Positions 35,139-44,044 of a DNA stretch of 64,000 bases are shown here, one piece after another. The notes under the pieces are model-generated. The model made no database searches, was not told the DNA's origin, and worked only from the letters and a program-made list of their open reading frames with translations. A program made the position numbers and the translations under genes. Positions within the stretch are counted from its first letter, which is position 1. Every line of letters begins with the position of its first letter. Source of the stretch: Flavobacterium aquicola (GTDB lineage: Bacteria; Bacteroidota; Bacteroidia; Flavobacteriales; Flavobacteriaceae); the NCBI RefSeq assembly GCF_003385115.1, contig NZ_QUNI01000002.1:528104-592103 (forward strand), read 5' to 3'.

Positions 35139-36572
35139 TTATTCTTTTTTATTAAACCCTTTTCTTGTCATTTCGCCCCAGCCTTTCGTACCCATTATCT
35201 TTTCTTTATAACCAACTAAGGCCGAGTATATCGTGAGAGGATGAAAATAAAATGGCTCAATGAATGCGGCTAAAAGAAGTTTAAAAAAATCGGCTTGTTT
35301 TGGATATTTATGATACGTAAGCTCTTCACTGCAAAGAGCTATAACTGAAAACATAACAGCAAAAAAATACACAAACATTAAAAGTAAAAAAAAGAAATGC
35401 CAGTTAAGAAAGCCAAAAACTATAAATATAAGTGTTAGTACAAGACCTATAAATTCAATTGCAGGAGCCAGAAATTCGAAAAATGTCCAATAAGGTATGC
35501 TGATTATTCCAAGCAATTTATATTTAGGATTAAGGAACATTTTCTTATGAAGGTCAAGTGTTTCAATTGTTCCCCTCATCCAGCGGCTGCGCTGTTTTTT
35601 GAATATATTAAAATCTTCTGGTGCTTCTGTCCAGCAAAGCGGGTCAGGAATATAACTGACAGTATATGGTATTTTGTTTTCAAGCATATAGCGTCTCATT
35701 CTTACTACAAGTTCCATATCTTCACCTACCGTTTTTGTATTATAGCCGCCTGCCAGCAGCGCTATTTCCTTATCAAATGCACCAAATGCACCGCTGATAA
35801 GAAGTAACCCGTCGAGTCTGCTCCAAGCCATTCTTCCCAAAAGAAAAGCCCTCAAATATTCTAGCACCTGTATTCTTGGCAGCATAATATCTGGAATATT
35901 AACCTCAACCAGCCTTCCATTCTTAATGATACACTGATTCGCTATTCTTACTACGCCCCCGGTTGCAATAACCCGCTTGCCAAAAGATTCCAAGAAAGGT
36001 TTTGCAAGCTTGAGAAGTGCGTCTTTGTCGAGAATGCAGTCAACGTCAATACATACTACATAAGGATTCTGTGCAATATTCAACCCAACATTAAGAGCAT
36101 CAGCTTTACCGCCGTTTTCCTTATCAACTACTACAAGTTTTTTGTATGCAGCATTTTTGGATACATATATACCTCTAATTTTTTTTGTTTCAATTTTTGA
36201 ATGGATATCAAATTCTTTAATCACTAAATCATAGGTCTTGATAAGAATTTCCAGAGAATTATCTTTACTGCCGTCATTAACGACAATTACCTGATAGTTG
36301 TTATAATTTAAAGAAAGTAAAGATTTTACATTTTCTTCGATGGTAAATCCTTCATTGTATGCAGGAGCAATTAGCGAAAGACTTGGTGCAAAATCACTTG
36401 TAAGAAGAACATCATAATCTGTAAAACTATTCTTTTTAAGATAATTCCGAAGTTCTTTTGTAGAAAGATAAGCCAATATAAGATAAGAAGACATTATCAA
36501 TACTGCATACGCAAGTATAAATATCAGATATAGATCCGTAAACACTTTTAATTCATCATTTAAAAAAGTCAT
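35139..36572 (-). CDS. Processive family 2 glycosyltransferase (PgaC/cellulose synthase-like)
   Basis: 477 residues with an N-terminal membrane helix (12-35), a GT-A domain and three to four C-terminal helices (about 350-445). The processive-synthase motifs are complete: a DGS strand (100-102), DVD (176-178), VGEDMEL (282-288) and QRSRW (327-331). The type matches poly-beta-N-acetylglucosamine or hyaluronan/cellulose synthases. It is the last gene of a block with a HEAT-repeat membrane protein, a response regulator and a hybrid kinase. Outer-membrane exporter genes are not nearby, so any polymer may be secreted by another route. Confidence 0.85.
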   Translation of the reverse strand: MTFLNDELKVFTDLYLIFILAYAVLIMSSYLILAYLSTKELRNYLKKNSFTDYDVLLTSDFAPSLSLIAPAYNEGFTIEENVKSLLSLNYNNYQVIVVNDGSKDNSLEILIKTYDLVIKEFDIHSKIETKKIRGIYVSKNAAYKKLVVVDKENGGKADALNVGLNIAQNPYVVCIDVDCILDKDALLKLAKPFLESFGKRVIATGGVVRIANQCIIKNGRLVEVNIPDIMLPRIQVLEYLRAFLLGRMAWSRLDGLLLISGAFGAFDKEIALLAGGYNTKTVGEDMELVVRMRRYMLENKIPYTVSYIPDPLCWTEAPEDFNIFKKQRSRWMRGTIETLDLHKKMFLNPKYKLLGIISIPYWTFFEFLAPAIEFIGLVLTLIFIVFGFLNWHFFFLLLMFVYFFAVMFSVIALCSEELTYHKYPKQADFFKLLLAAFIEPFYFHPLTIYSALVGYKEKIMGTKGWGEMTRKGFNKKE

Positions 36573-36584
36573 CTTCGTATATTG

Positions 36585-37424
36585 TTAAACGGTTAATGTC
36601 TGCAATACGTCCTGTGCAATATATTTTACCTGAATATTAGGAGCTACCGCCGCCAATTGCGTTACATAAGGAAGTTTTTGACTAAGTTTTAATTCTTTAA
36701 TAAGTTTCAACCCCAATATAACAACAGTTGTATTTTTAGATTCAAGTAAGAGTTCTACACCTTTTATATCCCCTATATCATGTTTTTTAAAAGCATGTAT
36801 AATATTTAATTGTGTCCAATCATCAATTGGATGCTGATGCTCTGTGAGATGTTCTATCCCCTTTATACCCGCAAGTTTGATGCAGGCGTTTAAAGCCGTA
36901 ATTTTTAAAGTCTTATTTCTGGCTTTAGAAACTTTCATTATACTGCCAAAAGACTCAGCAACATTTAATTCTGCAAGTTCTGTAATTCCTTTGCACTTTA
37001 TCTCCCATTTTAAACTCCTGAGCTTTTTAAATGAATCGTTTATTAACCCAGAGTCTTTATAAAATTGTTCCAGTTTTTTTGCATAAATCCCTTCGTAGTT
37101 TTTGTGGAGATTTATAATGGAATCCATCAGAACCTCACGAAAGAAAGAGGTTTTAGAAAACTCCTCATAATCTTTATCTTCTTTAATGGATGAAAAAGGA
37201 GTATCTTGAAAAACTAGCGCAAACATAAATTTTTCAATAAATGTACTGTATTCGATTCGGAGCCTGTCTTTTCTTATATTCTTGCTTCGGCTTCTGATAA
37301 TCAAAAGATACAAAATAAAAGATGCTGCAATAAAAAGGCTTATTGACAAAATAAGAAATGGTTTTACCCAATCACCGTTCTCATATAGTTCCCAGAATTT
37401 TATCATATTAGAAACGTTTAGCAA
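36585..37424 (-). CDS. Membrane-anchored HEAT-repeat protein
   Basis: 279 residues. One N-terminal membrane helix (about 20-43, FLILSISLFIAASFILYLLII) is followed by a basic SRSKNIRKDR segment. The cytoplasmic domain consists of HEAT-like helical pairs (KALNACIKLAGIKGIEHL, VVILGLKLIKELKLSQKLPYV, VKYIAQDVLQTL). It is 12 bp from the glycosyltransferase gene. Membrane-anchored HEAT proteins of this type often accompany processive glycosyltransferases in Bacteroidota and may link the synthase to regulators; that is inference. Confidence 0.78.
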   Translation of the reverse strand: MLNVSNMIKFWELYENGDWVKPFLILSISLFIAASFILYLLIIRSRSKNIRKDRLRIEYSTFIEKFMFALVFQDTPFSSIKEDKDYEEFSKTSFFREVLMDSIINLHKNYEGIYAKKLEQFYKDSGLINDSFKKLRSLKWEIKCKGITELAELNVAESFGSIMKVSKARNKTLKITALNACIKLAGIKGIEHLTEHQHPIDDWTQLNIIHAFKKHDIGDIKGVELLLESKNTTVVILGLKLIKELKLSQKLPYVTQLAAVAPNIQVKYIAQDVLQTLTV

Positions 37425-37485
37425 TAACTACATAAAGAATAAATGCGGGGGTAGTGAAAGAAAGAAAATAAGTACATCAAAAATT

Positions 37486-37854
37486 TCATTTAATCTGTGA
37501 ATTTAATAATTTATTAATTCGGACTAAAAGGACAGCAGGACTAACTGGTTTTGCAATAAATTCGTTTGCGCCTATATCAAAAGAATCAAGTTCAGTCTGC
37601 TCTATACCGGAAGATGTAAATATAATTATTGGAATATTAGAACCAATGGTCTCCCTTACATATTGCGTAATTTCCATTCCGCTTCCTCCAGGCATATTTA
37701 TATCTGTCAGTATTAAGTCATAACTATTTTCTTTAATCGCATCGAGTGCTTCTTGACCATCAGAAAATTGATCAACCGTAAATCCCTTAGATTCTAAGAA
37801 AAAAGATAATGATTTACGAAGTATATCGTTGTCTTCTGCTAAAACTATTCTCAT
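37486..37854 (-). CDS. Single-domain response regulator (CheY-like)
   Basis: 122 residues from MRIVLAEDNDILRK; a longer frame to 37899 adds unsupported residues. The receiver has the acidic pair E7-D8, phospho-acceptor D51 in LILTDINMPGGSG, a TSS switch region and lysine K-P near 102. No output domain. It lies between the kinase and the HEAT protein on the same strand, so it is the probable output of the hybrid kinase and may act on the glycosyltransferase complex by direct binding. Confidence 0.88.
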   Translation of the reverse strand: MRIVLAEDNDILRKSLSFFLESKGFTVDQFSDGQEALDAIKENSYDLILTDINMPGGSGMEITQYVRETIGSNIPIIIFTSSGIEQTELDSFDIGANEFIAKPVSPAVLLVRINKLLNSQIK

Positions 37855-37921
37855 TGGTTTAAATTTCTTGAAACACACTCCATTAAAAACAGTGTGCAAT
37901 TACGTAAAACAATATTATTTT

Positions 37922-39913
37922 TTATCCCTGTTCTTTAAAATATTCAACAACCTCAATAACCGCATTATGTAAAACATTAATTTTATCTGCAGTTTCAGCT
38001 GTAAACTGCCCGAGTATGGCTTCGTCCTCGATAATCGCTAAATAATGAGTAAGATCATCCAGCATGAACATACTCATACTAGTTTTCATATTATGCGACA
38101 GTTTCTTGGCAGTTTCATAATCATTATTATTAAATGCTTTTTCTAATTGAGTAATTTCTAATGGTACTTTTTCAATAAAAAGATCTATCATCTCTTGTTT
38201 AAATCTTGCATCCCCACATGACATTTCATCTAAAAAAGAATAATCTGGTTTCCACTTGAATATTTCTTTATTCTCTTTGCTCATCACTATTTTTATGGCC
38301 TGCAAAAGTACCGCCTGTTTAAAAGGTTTCGGCACATATGCATTCATCCCCACACTATAACAGCGTTCCTGTTCCCCTACAAGAGAATGTGCAGTCATCG
38401 CAATAATAGGAATATGTGAATTCATTTCATTCCTAATAAATTCTGTCGTTTGGTAGCCGTCCTTAACAGGCATCTGAAGATCCATTAATATCAGATCATA
38501 TTCATTTTTTGATAAAAGTTCTATTCCTGCCTGTCCATTATCAGCGATGTCTAATTCGAATCCAAAATTATAGATAACGTTCTTTACCAATTTTTGGTTT
38601 AGAGCATTGTCTTCGCAGAGAAGTATTTTTAGTTTTCCTAGATTCTCTTCCAATGATGATGCAGCAGCTATTTCTGCATAGTCCGCTTTTTTATAATCAA
38701 GCACAAAGAAAAACTCGGAACCACGGCCCTCCCTGCTTTTCACATGAATTTCGGCATTCTGTAATTCAACTAACTGCTTTACAATATTAAGTCCAAGCCC
38801 CGTACCGCCAAATCTTCGTGTGGTACTTTGTTCAGCTTGCGTAAATCGTTTAAAAATCGTTTTAAGTTTATTCTCTGGTATGCCAATGCCCGTATCTTTA
38901 ACAGAAAATTTAAGCGAATAATGATCATCTGTCTCATTCACCAATTTTACAGAAACGGTTACTTCGCCTTCTTGAGTAAATTTAAGTGCATTACCAGTAA
39001 GGTTAACCAGTATTTGATTTAATCTACCCTGATCACCAATTACCATTTCCGGCATATCGGCATCGAGAAACAGATTAAATTCAACATCGCTGGGAACTTT
39101 TACCTTTAGCAGATTATAAACATGTTTAAGTGTCTTTTTTAAATTGAATGGTTCTGATTCAATAACCAGATTACCTGATTCAATTTTAGAAAGATCGAGG
39201 ATATCATTAATTATTAAAAGCAGATTTTCACCAGCAATTTGAACGCTCTCTATATAATCTCGCTGCACAGTATCGAGTTTTGTCTGAGCTAAAAGATCTG
39301 TAAATCCAATTATTGCATTCAAAGGTGTTCTAATTTCATGACTCATATTTGCCAAGAAACTGTCTTTAGCCAAAACCGCACGTTCTGCAATTTTTTTCTG
39401 ACCGTTCAATTCAATGTGCTTTGTTCCCAACTCTAGGTGGTTCATGACATGTTTGGCAATAATTGCAAGCGCATTTCGCTGGTTGTCATTAAGCTCCTTG
39501 GTAACCTGATCTATAGCACAAAGTGTTCCTATATTATGACCATCGGGAGTGGTAATGGGAATACCTGCGTAGAATCTTATCTTAAATCCATCAACAACAT
39601 TAGGATCGTCTTTAAACTGTTCGTTTAAATAAGTATCTGGTATTTCTACCATTTTAGTGTCCATGATAGTGTATTGGCAAAAAGAAATTTCACGTGGCAC
39701 TTCAGATACCCCAATTCCAATTTCAGATTTAAACCATTGTCTACTTTCATCTATGAATGAAATATGGGCAATAGGTACGCCGCATATATAAGAAACAAGT
39801 TTCGTTGCATCATCAAAAGCGTGTTCAGGCAGTGTATCAAGAATATTATAGCGTTTTAATGCTGCCAAGCGCTCTGCTTCATTGTATGGTACAGGCAGTT
39901 CTTTTTTATTCAT
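37922..39913 (-). CDS. GAF-domain hybrid sensor histidine kinase with receiver and Hpt domains
   Basis: 663 residues, cytoplasmic, no membrane helix. An N-terminal GAF domain (about 25-165), then a HisKA helix with phospho-His H192 in NMSHEIRTPLNA, and a catalytic ATPase domain (about 300-405, N box, KDTGIGIP, GGTGLGL). Next comes a receiver (428-545, phospho-Asp D478 in LMDLQMPVKDG) and an Hpt domain (about 560-650, H607 in KKLSHNMK). It can run a full His-Asp-His relay and then pass phosphate to the CheY-like protein downstream. Signal unknown. Confidence 0.9.
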   Translation of the reverse strand: MNKKELPVPYNEAERLAALKRYNILDTLPEHAFDDATKLVSYICGVPIAHISFIDESRQWFKSEIGIGVSEVPREISFCQYTIMDTKMVEIPDTYLNEQFKDDPNVVDGFKIRFYAGIPITTPDGHNIGTLCAIDQVTKELNDNQRNALAIIAKHVMNHLELGTKHIELNGQKKIAERAVLAKDSFLANMSHEIRTPLNAIIGFTDLLAQTKLDTVQRDYIESVQIAGENLLLIINDILDLSKIESGNLVIESEPFNLKKTLKHVYNLLKVKVPSDVEFNLFLDADMPEMVIGDQGRLNQILVNLTGNALKFTQEGEVTVSVKLVNETDDHYSLKFSVKDTGIGIPENKLKTIFKRFTQAEQSTTRRFGGTGLGLNIVKQLVELQNAEIHVKSREGRGSEFFFVLDYKKADYAEIAAASSLEENLGKLKILLCEDNALNQKLVKNVIYNFGFELDIADNGQAGIELLSKNEYDLILMDLQMPVKDGYQTTEFIRNEMNSHIPIIAMTAHSLVGEQERCYSVGMNAYVPKPFKQAVLLQAIKIVMSKENKEIFKWKPDYSFLDEMSCGDARFKQEMIDLFIEKVPLEITQLEKAFNNNDYETAKKLSHNMKTSMSMFMLDDLTHYLAIIEDEAILGQFTAETADKINVLHNAVIEVVEYFKEQG

Positions 39914-39932
39914 TAGATTCAGGGATAAACTG

Positions 39933-39940
39933 CAAAAATA
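39933..39940 (-). promoter_or_regulatory. -7 box for the kinase/glycosyltransferase operon
   Basis: Minus-strand TATTTTTG, 20 bp before the kinase ATG. A TTG lies about 24 bp further upstream, a bit distant for a -33 element. Confidence 0.45.
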
Positions 39941-40045
39941 TAAAATAATTGCCGATAAATTTCACAAAAAAATTGACAACTAGCAAATTGTATTTATTTA
40001 TAGAATAGGTATTAATATTAGAAAAGGCACAAACAAAATGCAGCG

Positions 40046-40074
40046 AAAAGATAGTCTTAAGCTATCTTTTTTTT
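40046..40074 (+). terminator. Hairpin upstream of the ABC-F promoter
   Basis: 9-bp stem AAAAGATAG/CTATCTTTT with a 7-nt loop and a TTTT tail. It lies before the promoter box at 40091, so it is not an attenuator of the ABC-F gene; it may insulate it from read-through. Confidence 0.6.
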
Positions 40075-40090
40075 CTTGGATTCAAAAAGG

Positions 40091-40098
40091 TATCTTTG
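40091..40098 (+). promoter_or_regulatory. -7 box of the ABC-F gene
   Basis: TATCTTTG, full match to TAnnTTTG, giving an approximately 80-nt leader before the ATG at 40185. TTG at 40076-40078 is too close (12 bp) for a standard -33. Confidence 0.5.
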
Positions 40099-40184
40099 CC
40101 CAAATTTCAATAGACTTCTATTTAAAAAGAGTTTCAATTGTCATTAAAACATACAAAAGCTTTTACTTTAAGCACTTTAACATC

Positions 40185-42047
40185 ATGAATTATTTATCTG
40201 TAGAAAATATATCAAAATCTTTTGGGGAGCGCACGCTGTTCAAAGACATCTCCTTTGGAATCAACAAAGACCAAAAAATAGCTTTTATTGCCAAAAACGG
40301 TTCGGGAAAAACCACCATTATGAGTATTATCAATGGTTTGGATGAGCCTGATACCGGACAGGTTGTTCTTAGAAAAAGCATCAGAATGGCCTTTTTATCG
40401 CAGGACAATAAATTACAGGATGAATTGACGATTGAGGAAAGCATTTTTGCATCTGATAATGAAAGTTTAAAAGTGATTGAAGCCTACGAAAAAGCATTAG
40501 AAAATCCTGAAGACGAGGAAGCCTATCAAAAAGCTTTTGACGCTATGGATCAGCACAATGCCTGGGATTTTGAAACCCAATACAAACAAATTCTGTTCAA
40601 ATTAAAGCTCGAAGACTTTAAGCTGAAAGTAAAAAGTCTTTCGGGTGGGCAGAAAAAACGTTTGTCACTTGCCATTATTTTGATTAACCGTCCCGATTTA
40701 TTAATTCTGGATGAGCCAACGAATCACTTGGATTTAGAAATGATTGAATGGCTGGAAAGTTATTTTGCCAAAGAAAATATCACGTTGTTTATGGTAACTC
40801 ACGACCGTTTCTTTTTGGAACGTGTCTGCAATGAAATCATAGAACTAGACAACGGAAAAATATATCAATACAAAGGAAATTACTCTTATTATTTAGAAAA
40901 AAAGGAAGAACGTATTGCCTCTGAAAATGCAAGCGTTGACAAAGCACAAAACTTATTTGTAAAAGAATTAGAATGGATGCGCCGCCAGCCAAAAGCGAGA
41001 ACTACCAAGTCTAAATCACGTCAGGATGATTTTTATGTAATAAAGGAAAAAGCCCAAAGCCGCCGAAAAGAAAATGTAGTCGAGCTCGAAATTAATATGG
41101 AACGTATGGGAAGCAAGATTGTTGAGCTTCACAAGATTTCCAAAAAATTTAAAGATCACGTGATTCTGGACAATTTCAGTTATGACTTTCAGCGTGGGGA
41201 GCGTATCGGGATTATTGGTAAAAACGGAACAGGAAAATCTACTTTCCTAAACTTACTTACTGGAACTTTACCTCTCGATCAAGGAAAAGTCGTTGTAGGC
41301 GATACCATAAAAATTGGATATTACACTCAAAGCGGAATCAACCCGAAACCAGGTCAGCGTGTCATCGATATTATTAAGGAATACGGAGAATTTATTCCGT
41401 TAGCCAAAGGGCGCATGATTTCGGCCTCGCAATTATTGGAGCGTTTCCTTTTTGATGCAAAAAAACAATACGATTATGTAGAAAAGCTTAGCGGTGGTGA
41501 ATTAAAACGTCTGTATTTATGTACGGTTTTAATTCAGAACCCAAACTTTTTAATTCTAGATGAACCTACAAATGACTTGGATATTGTGACGCTGAACGTT
41601 CTTGAAAGTTTCCTTTTGGATTACCCAGGCTGTTTGGTTGTCGTATCGCATGACCGTTATTTTATGGACAAAATCGTAGATCAGCTATTTGTATTTAGAG
41701 GTCAAGGCGAAATTGAAACGTTCCCAGGAAATTACTCTGATTTCAGAGCCTATGAAGACAGTAACGACGTAGCTCAAAAAGAAGATAATAAAACTGAAAA
41801 AAAAGAATGGAAGCAAAACAATCCGACCGGAAACCTAACTTTTAACGAGCAAAAAGAATTTCAGAAAATCGAAAGAGAAATCAAGGATTTGGAAATCGAC
41901 AAAACAAAAATTGAGCAGTTGTTTTCAGATGGAAAAGTAGCCGATGCCGATATCGAAAAGAAAGCCAAAGAGCTAGAAAATATTATCAAGAAAATTGAGA
42001 ATAAAGAGGAAAGATGGTTTGAGCTTTCTGCGAAAATGGAAGGATAG
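40185..42047 (+). CDS. ABC-F family ATPase (Uup/EttA-like ribosome factor)
   Basis: 620 residues from MNYLSVENISKSFGER. A 49-codon upstream extension crosses a promoter and hairpin and is rejected. Two ABC domains are present: Walker A GKNGSGKTT, signature LSGGQKKRL, Walker B LLILDEPTNHLDL; and GKNGTGKST, LSGGELKRL, FLILDEPTNDLDI. The inter-domain linker is the charged ABC-F (P-site tRNA interacting) type. There is no membrane segment, and the C-terminal 90 residues form a coiled coil as in Uup. It resolves ribosome stalling or splits DNA/RNA structures; resistance is possible but not shown. Confidence 0.9.
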   Translation: MNYLSVENISKSFGERTLFKDISFGINKDQKIAFIAKNGSGKTTIMSIINGLDEPDTGQVVLRKSIRMAFLSQDNKLQDELTIEESIFASDNESLKVIEAYEKALENPEDEEAYQKAFDAMDQHNAWDFETQYKQILFKLKLEDFKLKVKSLSGGQKKRLSLAIILINRPDLLILDEPTNHLDLEMIEWLESYFAKENITLFMVTHDRFFLERVCNEIIELDNGKIYQYKGNYSYYLEKKEERIASENASVDKAQNLFVKELEWMRRQPKARTTKSKSRQDDFYVIKEKAQSRRKENVVELEINMERMGSKIVELHKISKKFKDHVILDNFSYDFQRGERIGIIGKNGTGKSTFLNLLTGTLPLDQGKVVVGDTIKIGYYTQSGINPKPGQRVIDIIKEYGEFIPLAKGRMISASQLLERFLFDAKKQYDYVEKLSGGELKRLYLCTVLIQNPNFLILDEPTNDLDIVTLNVLESFLLDYPGCLVVVSHDRYFMDKIVDQLFVFRGQGEIETFPGNYSDFRAYEDSNDVAQKEDNKTEKKEWKQNNPTGNLTFNEQKEFQKIEREIKDLEIDKTKIEQLFSDGKVADADIEKKAKELENIIKKIENKEERWFELSAKMEG

Positions 42048-42071
42048 TTTTTTTAGTATTATAGTTTACAG

Positions 42072-42098
42072 CCACAATAGAATTTAATTTTATTGTGG
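42072..42098 (+). terminator. Terminator of ABC-F gene (CCACAA-type hairpin)
   Basis: Stem CCACAATA/TATTGTGG plus an inner AATT/AATT pairing, then T-rich sequence. The same hairpin in a diverged form occurs at 43916-43942. Confidence 0.82.
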
Positions 42099-42203
42099 TT
42101 TTTATTTTTTAGAAAAAACATTTTTGTAATCTTTTATCAGTATTTTAGTACCGTTAAAAAGCTATTAATCTAAAAAAAATTAAGGTCTAAAAACTTCACA
42201 TAT

Positions 42204-42920
42204 ATGAGATTGAATTTCAAAATTCTATTTTTACTTATTTTATTTATCTGCTCAAGCATCTCTTTTTCTCAAGAAATTCGCAAACAAAGTTCTTGGATTA
42301 TAAAAACAAACCCAACTGCTTTAATTGATATTTTCACATTTCCGACAGTTCAGCTTGCGATTGAAAAAAAAATTAATGATTCGTTTAGTATTCAAACAGA
42401 AGTAGGCTATCAATTTTATGATATGGGATCTGGAATTGATACTGTTTCTGTTAAGGTTGGTGGTTTTAAAATAAATACTGAAGGACGATTTTACTTTTGC
42501 AACTATTTTAAAAATGATAAAACTAAAAAAAGAAATTCTGATGGGCTTTATACTGGAATACAAGTCTTTTACAGAGAAAACAAGTACAACGAATCTACCT
42601 CATATTATAAAAGTGAAATCGATGACTACGAAACCTATGAAGATGACTTTGTAGATAATTTTGGTGTCATCAAAAAAAATTACGGAGCAAACTTGATTTT
42701 TGGATTTCAAAAACAATTTTATCGATTTATTATAGAGCCTTATTTCCAATTGGGATGCATGAATCGGAAAGTCAAAAACATAGATAGAGAATTTAATGAG
42801 GATTTAGGACATATTGAAAATAACGGAAATCATGATTTTTTTGGATATTATTCGAAGGAAGAATCATCTGGCATTGATGTGAATTTGGGTATTGGTTTTC
42901 GAATAGGCTATCGATTTTAA
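42204..42920 (+). CDS. Outer-membrane beta-barrel protein, DUF3575-like
   Basis: 238 residues with a signal peptide (LFICSSISFSQ). The strands IIKTNPTALIDIFTFPTVQLAIEKKIN resemble the DUF3575 family opening, then the alternating pattern of a small barrel ends in LGIGFRIGYRF. No function can be assigned. It begins a run of small envelope protein genes after the ABC-F terminator. Confidence 0.68.
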   Translation: MRLNFKILFLLILFICSSISFSQEIRKQSSWIIKTNPTALIDIFTFPTVQLAIEKKINDSFSIQTEVGYQFYDMGSGIDTVSVKVGGFKINTEGRFYFCNYFKNDKTKKRNSDGLYTGIQVFYRENKYNESTSYYKSEIDDYETYEDDFVDNFGVIKKNYGANLIFGFQKQFYRFIIEPYFQLGCMNRKVKNIDREFNEDLGHIENNGNHDFFGYYSKEESSGIDVNLGIGFRIGYRF

Positions 42921-42984
42921 TTCCTAAAATTGTATTTATAACTTTCGTTAAAATAAAAATCACTCTAACTAAATTTAATTTCAA

Positions 42985-43338
42985 ATGACAAAAAAATATT
43001 ATTTCATCACCTTGCTCGTAATGTGTTTTTACAACTATTCATTTGCCCAAACGCAACTAGAAATGAACCAAACCGCTAGTGCCAAATATAAAAAAGCTGA
43101 TGCAGAACTCAATAAAGTCTATAAACAGCTTATGTCTATGCTGGATCAAAATGAAAAAACATTGCTCATCCAAGCGGAAAAAGATTGGGTAAAATTTCGT
43201 GATTCCCACTGTAAATTTGAAGCTTCTCAATACGAAGGCGGCAGTATTAAGCCTTTAATATATTCGACTTGCTTGGAAGAATTAACAAAGAAAAGAATTG
43301 CAGAAATTAAGGCAAGCATAAAAGAAAGGGATTTATAA
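42985..43338 (+). CDS. LprI-family lysozyme inhibitor-like protein
   Basis: 117 residues with a signal peptide (MCFYNYSFAQ). The mature part (EMNQTASAKYKKADAELNKVY, KDWVKFRDSHCKFEA, STCLEELTKKRIAEI) is the DUF1311/LprI domain. It has two conserved cysteines (in SHCKFE and STCLEE) that form a disulfide in known members. Some relatives inhibit lysozyme; the role here is inferred only. It follows the barrel gene at 64 bp. Confidence 0.82.
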   Translation: MTKKYYFITLLVMCFYNYSFAQTQLEMNQTASAKYKKADAELNKVYKQLMSMLDQNEKTLLIQAEKDWVKFRDSHCKFEASQYEGGSIKPLIYSTCLEELTKKRIAEIKASIKERDL

Positions 43339-43398
43339 TTCAAAGATTTTTTTACTAAGATTGGTATACTTAACATTTTCACTTAGCATGTTTTTTTT

Positions 43399-43821
43399 AT
43401 GAATTACATTACTAAAAACAAAGTATTGATTATTGCATACGCTTTAACAATAGCCCTATTATTCTCTGTATTTATAGAAAGGCAGAAAGAATTATGGGGA
43501 AAAACAGGCTTAATAGTACTAGCTATAATAACTGTGTTATTGTACATTATAAACACAAACAAAAGCAAATATTTCACACTAAATGATGATATACTAACTG
43601 TCCGCCAAACATTCTCTAAGCAGAAACAATACAGTTTAAAAAATGTTTCTGGCTGGACTGAAAATCATTATCATTTGTTAGAAATTAAAACGAGTCGTGA
43701 AATAGTTTTAAAAATGACAGATGGAACTAAAATCAATCTTTTTAAAAGAAATTCGAAAGATTTTGAAAAACTTTCAGACTATTTAAATGAAAATTTAAGC
43801 GAAGCCTATAAAACAATTTAA
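43399..43821 (+). CDS. Two-helix membrane protein with PH-like domain
   Basis: 140 residues. Two N-terminal helices (about 10-25 and 33-49) are followed by a PH-like beta domain (YFTLNDDILTVRQTFSKQKQ, then LEIKTSREIVLKMTDGTKIN) ending in an amphipathic helix. This resembles bacterial PH-type (bPH) proteins. Function unknown. The gene ends ahead of a CCACAA-type terminator. Confidence 0.65.
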   Translation: MNYITKNKVLIIAYALTIALLFSVFIERQKELWGKTGLIVLAIITVLLYIINTNKSKYFTLNDDILTVRQTFSKQKQYSLKNVSGWTENHYHLLEIKTSREIVLKMTDGTKINLFKRNSKDFEKLSDYLNENLSEAYKTI

Positions 43822-43915
43822 TTTGATTGTACATATTTTTTATATCTTTAAAAAACTAGTTTTTAAGGAACTTGCTTTGTAATTTGATGTAAATCTCACA
43901 TAACTCTGGTAAAAA

Positions 43916-43942
43916 CCACAACAGAATCCAATTCCGTTGTGG
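43916..43942 (+). terminator. Terminator, CCACAA-type hairpin copy 2
   Basis: Stem CCACAACAGAAT / ATTCCGTTGTGG with a 3-nt loop and one mismatch, then TTTTTT. Sequence matches the 42072 hairpin at most positions. Confidence 0.82.
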
Positions 43943-43989
43943 CTTTTTTCTTTATGACAAAAGTCATTACCTGTTTAAAGACAAAAAAG

Positions 43990-43997
43990 TACTTTTG
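43990..43997 (+). promoter_or_regulatory. -7 box of the 44045 gene
   Basis: TACTTTTG, full match to TAnnTTTG, 47 bp before the ATG; no clear -33 TTG. Confidence 0.4.
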
Positions 43998-44044
43998 AAC
44001 TGTAACGATTACGAAACAAAATCAACATCTCACAAACCTCATCC

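Noticed and set aside
40046..40074. Transcription attenuator or antibiotic-responsive leader of the ABC-F gene
   Set aside because: The hairpin lies upstream of the predicted promoter box, so it would not be in the ABC-F transcript.
40038..40184. 49-codon N-terminal extension of the ABC-F protein
   Set aside because: It covers a hairpin with a T-run and a TATCTTTG promoter box, and the internal ATG matches the family N-terminus.
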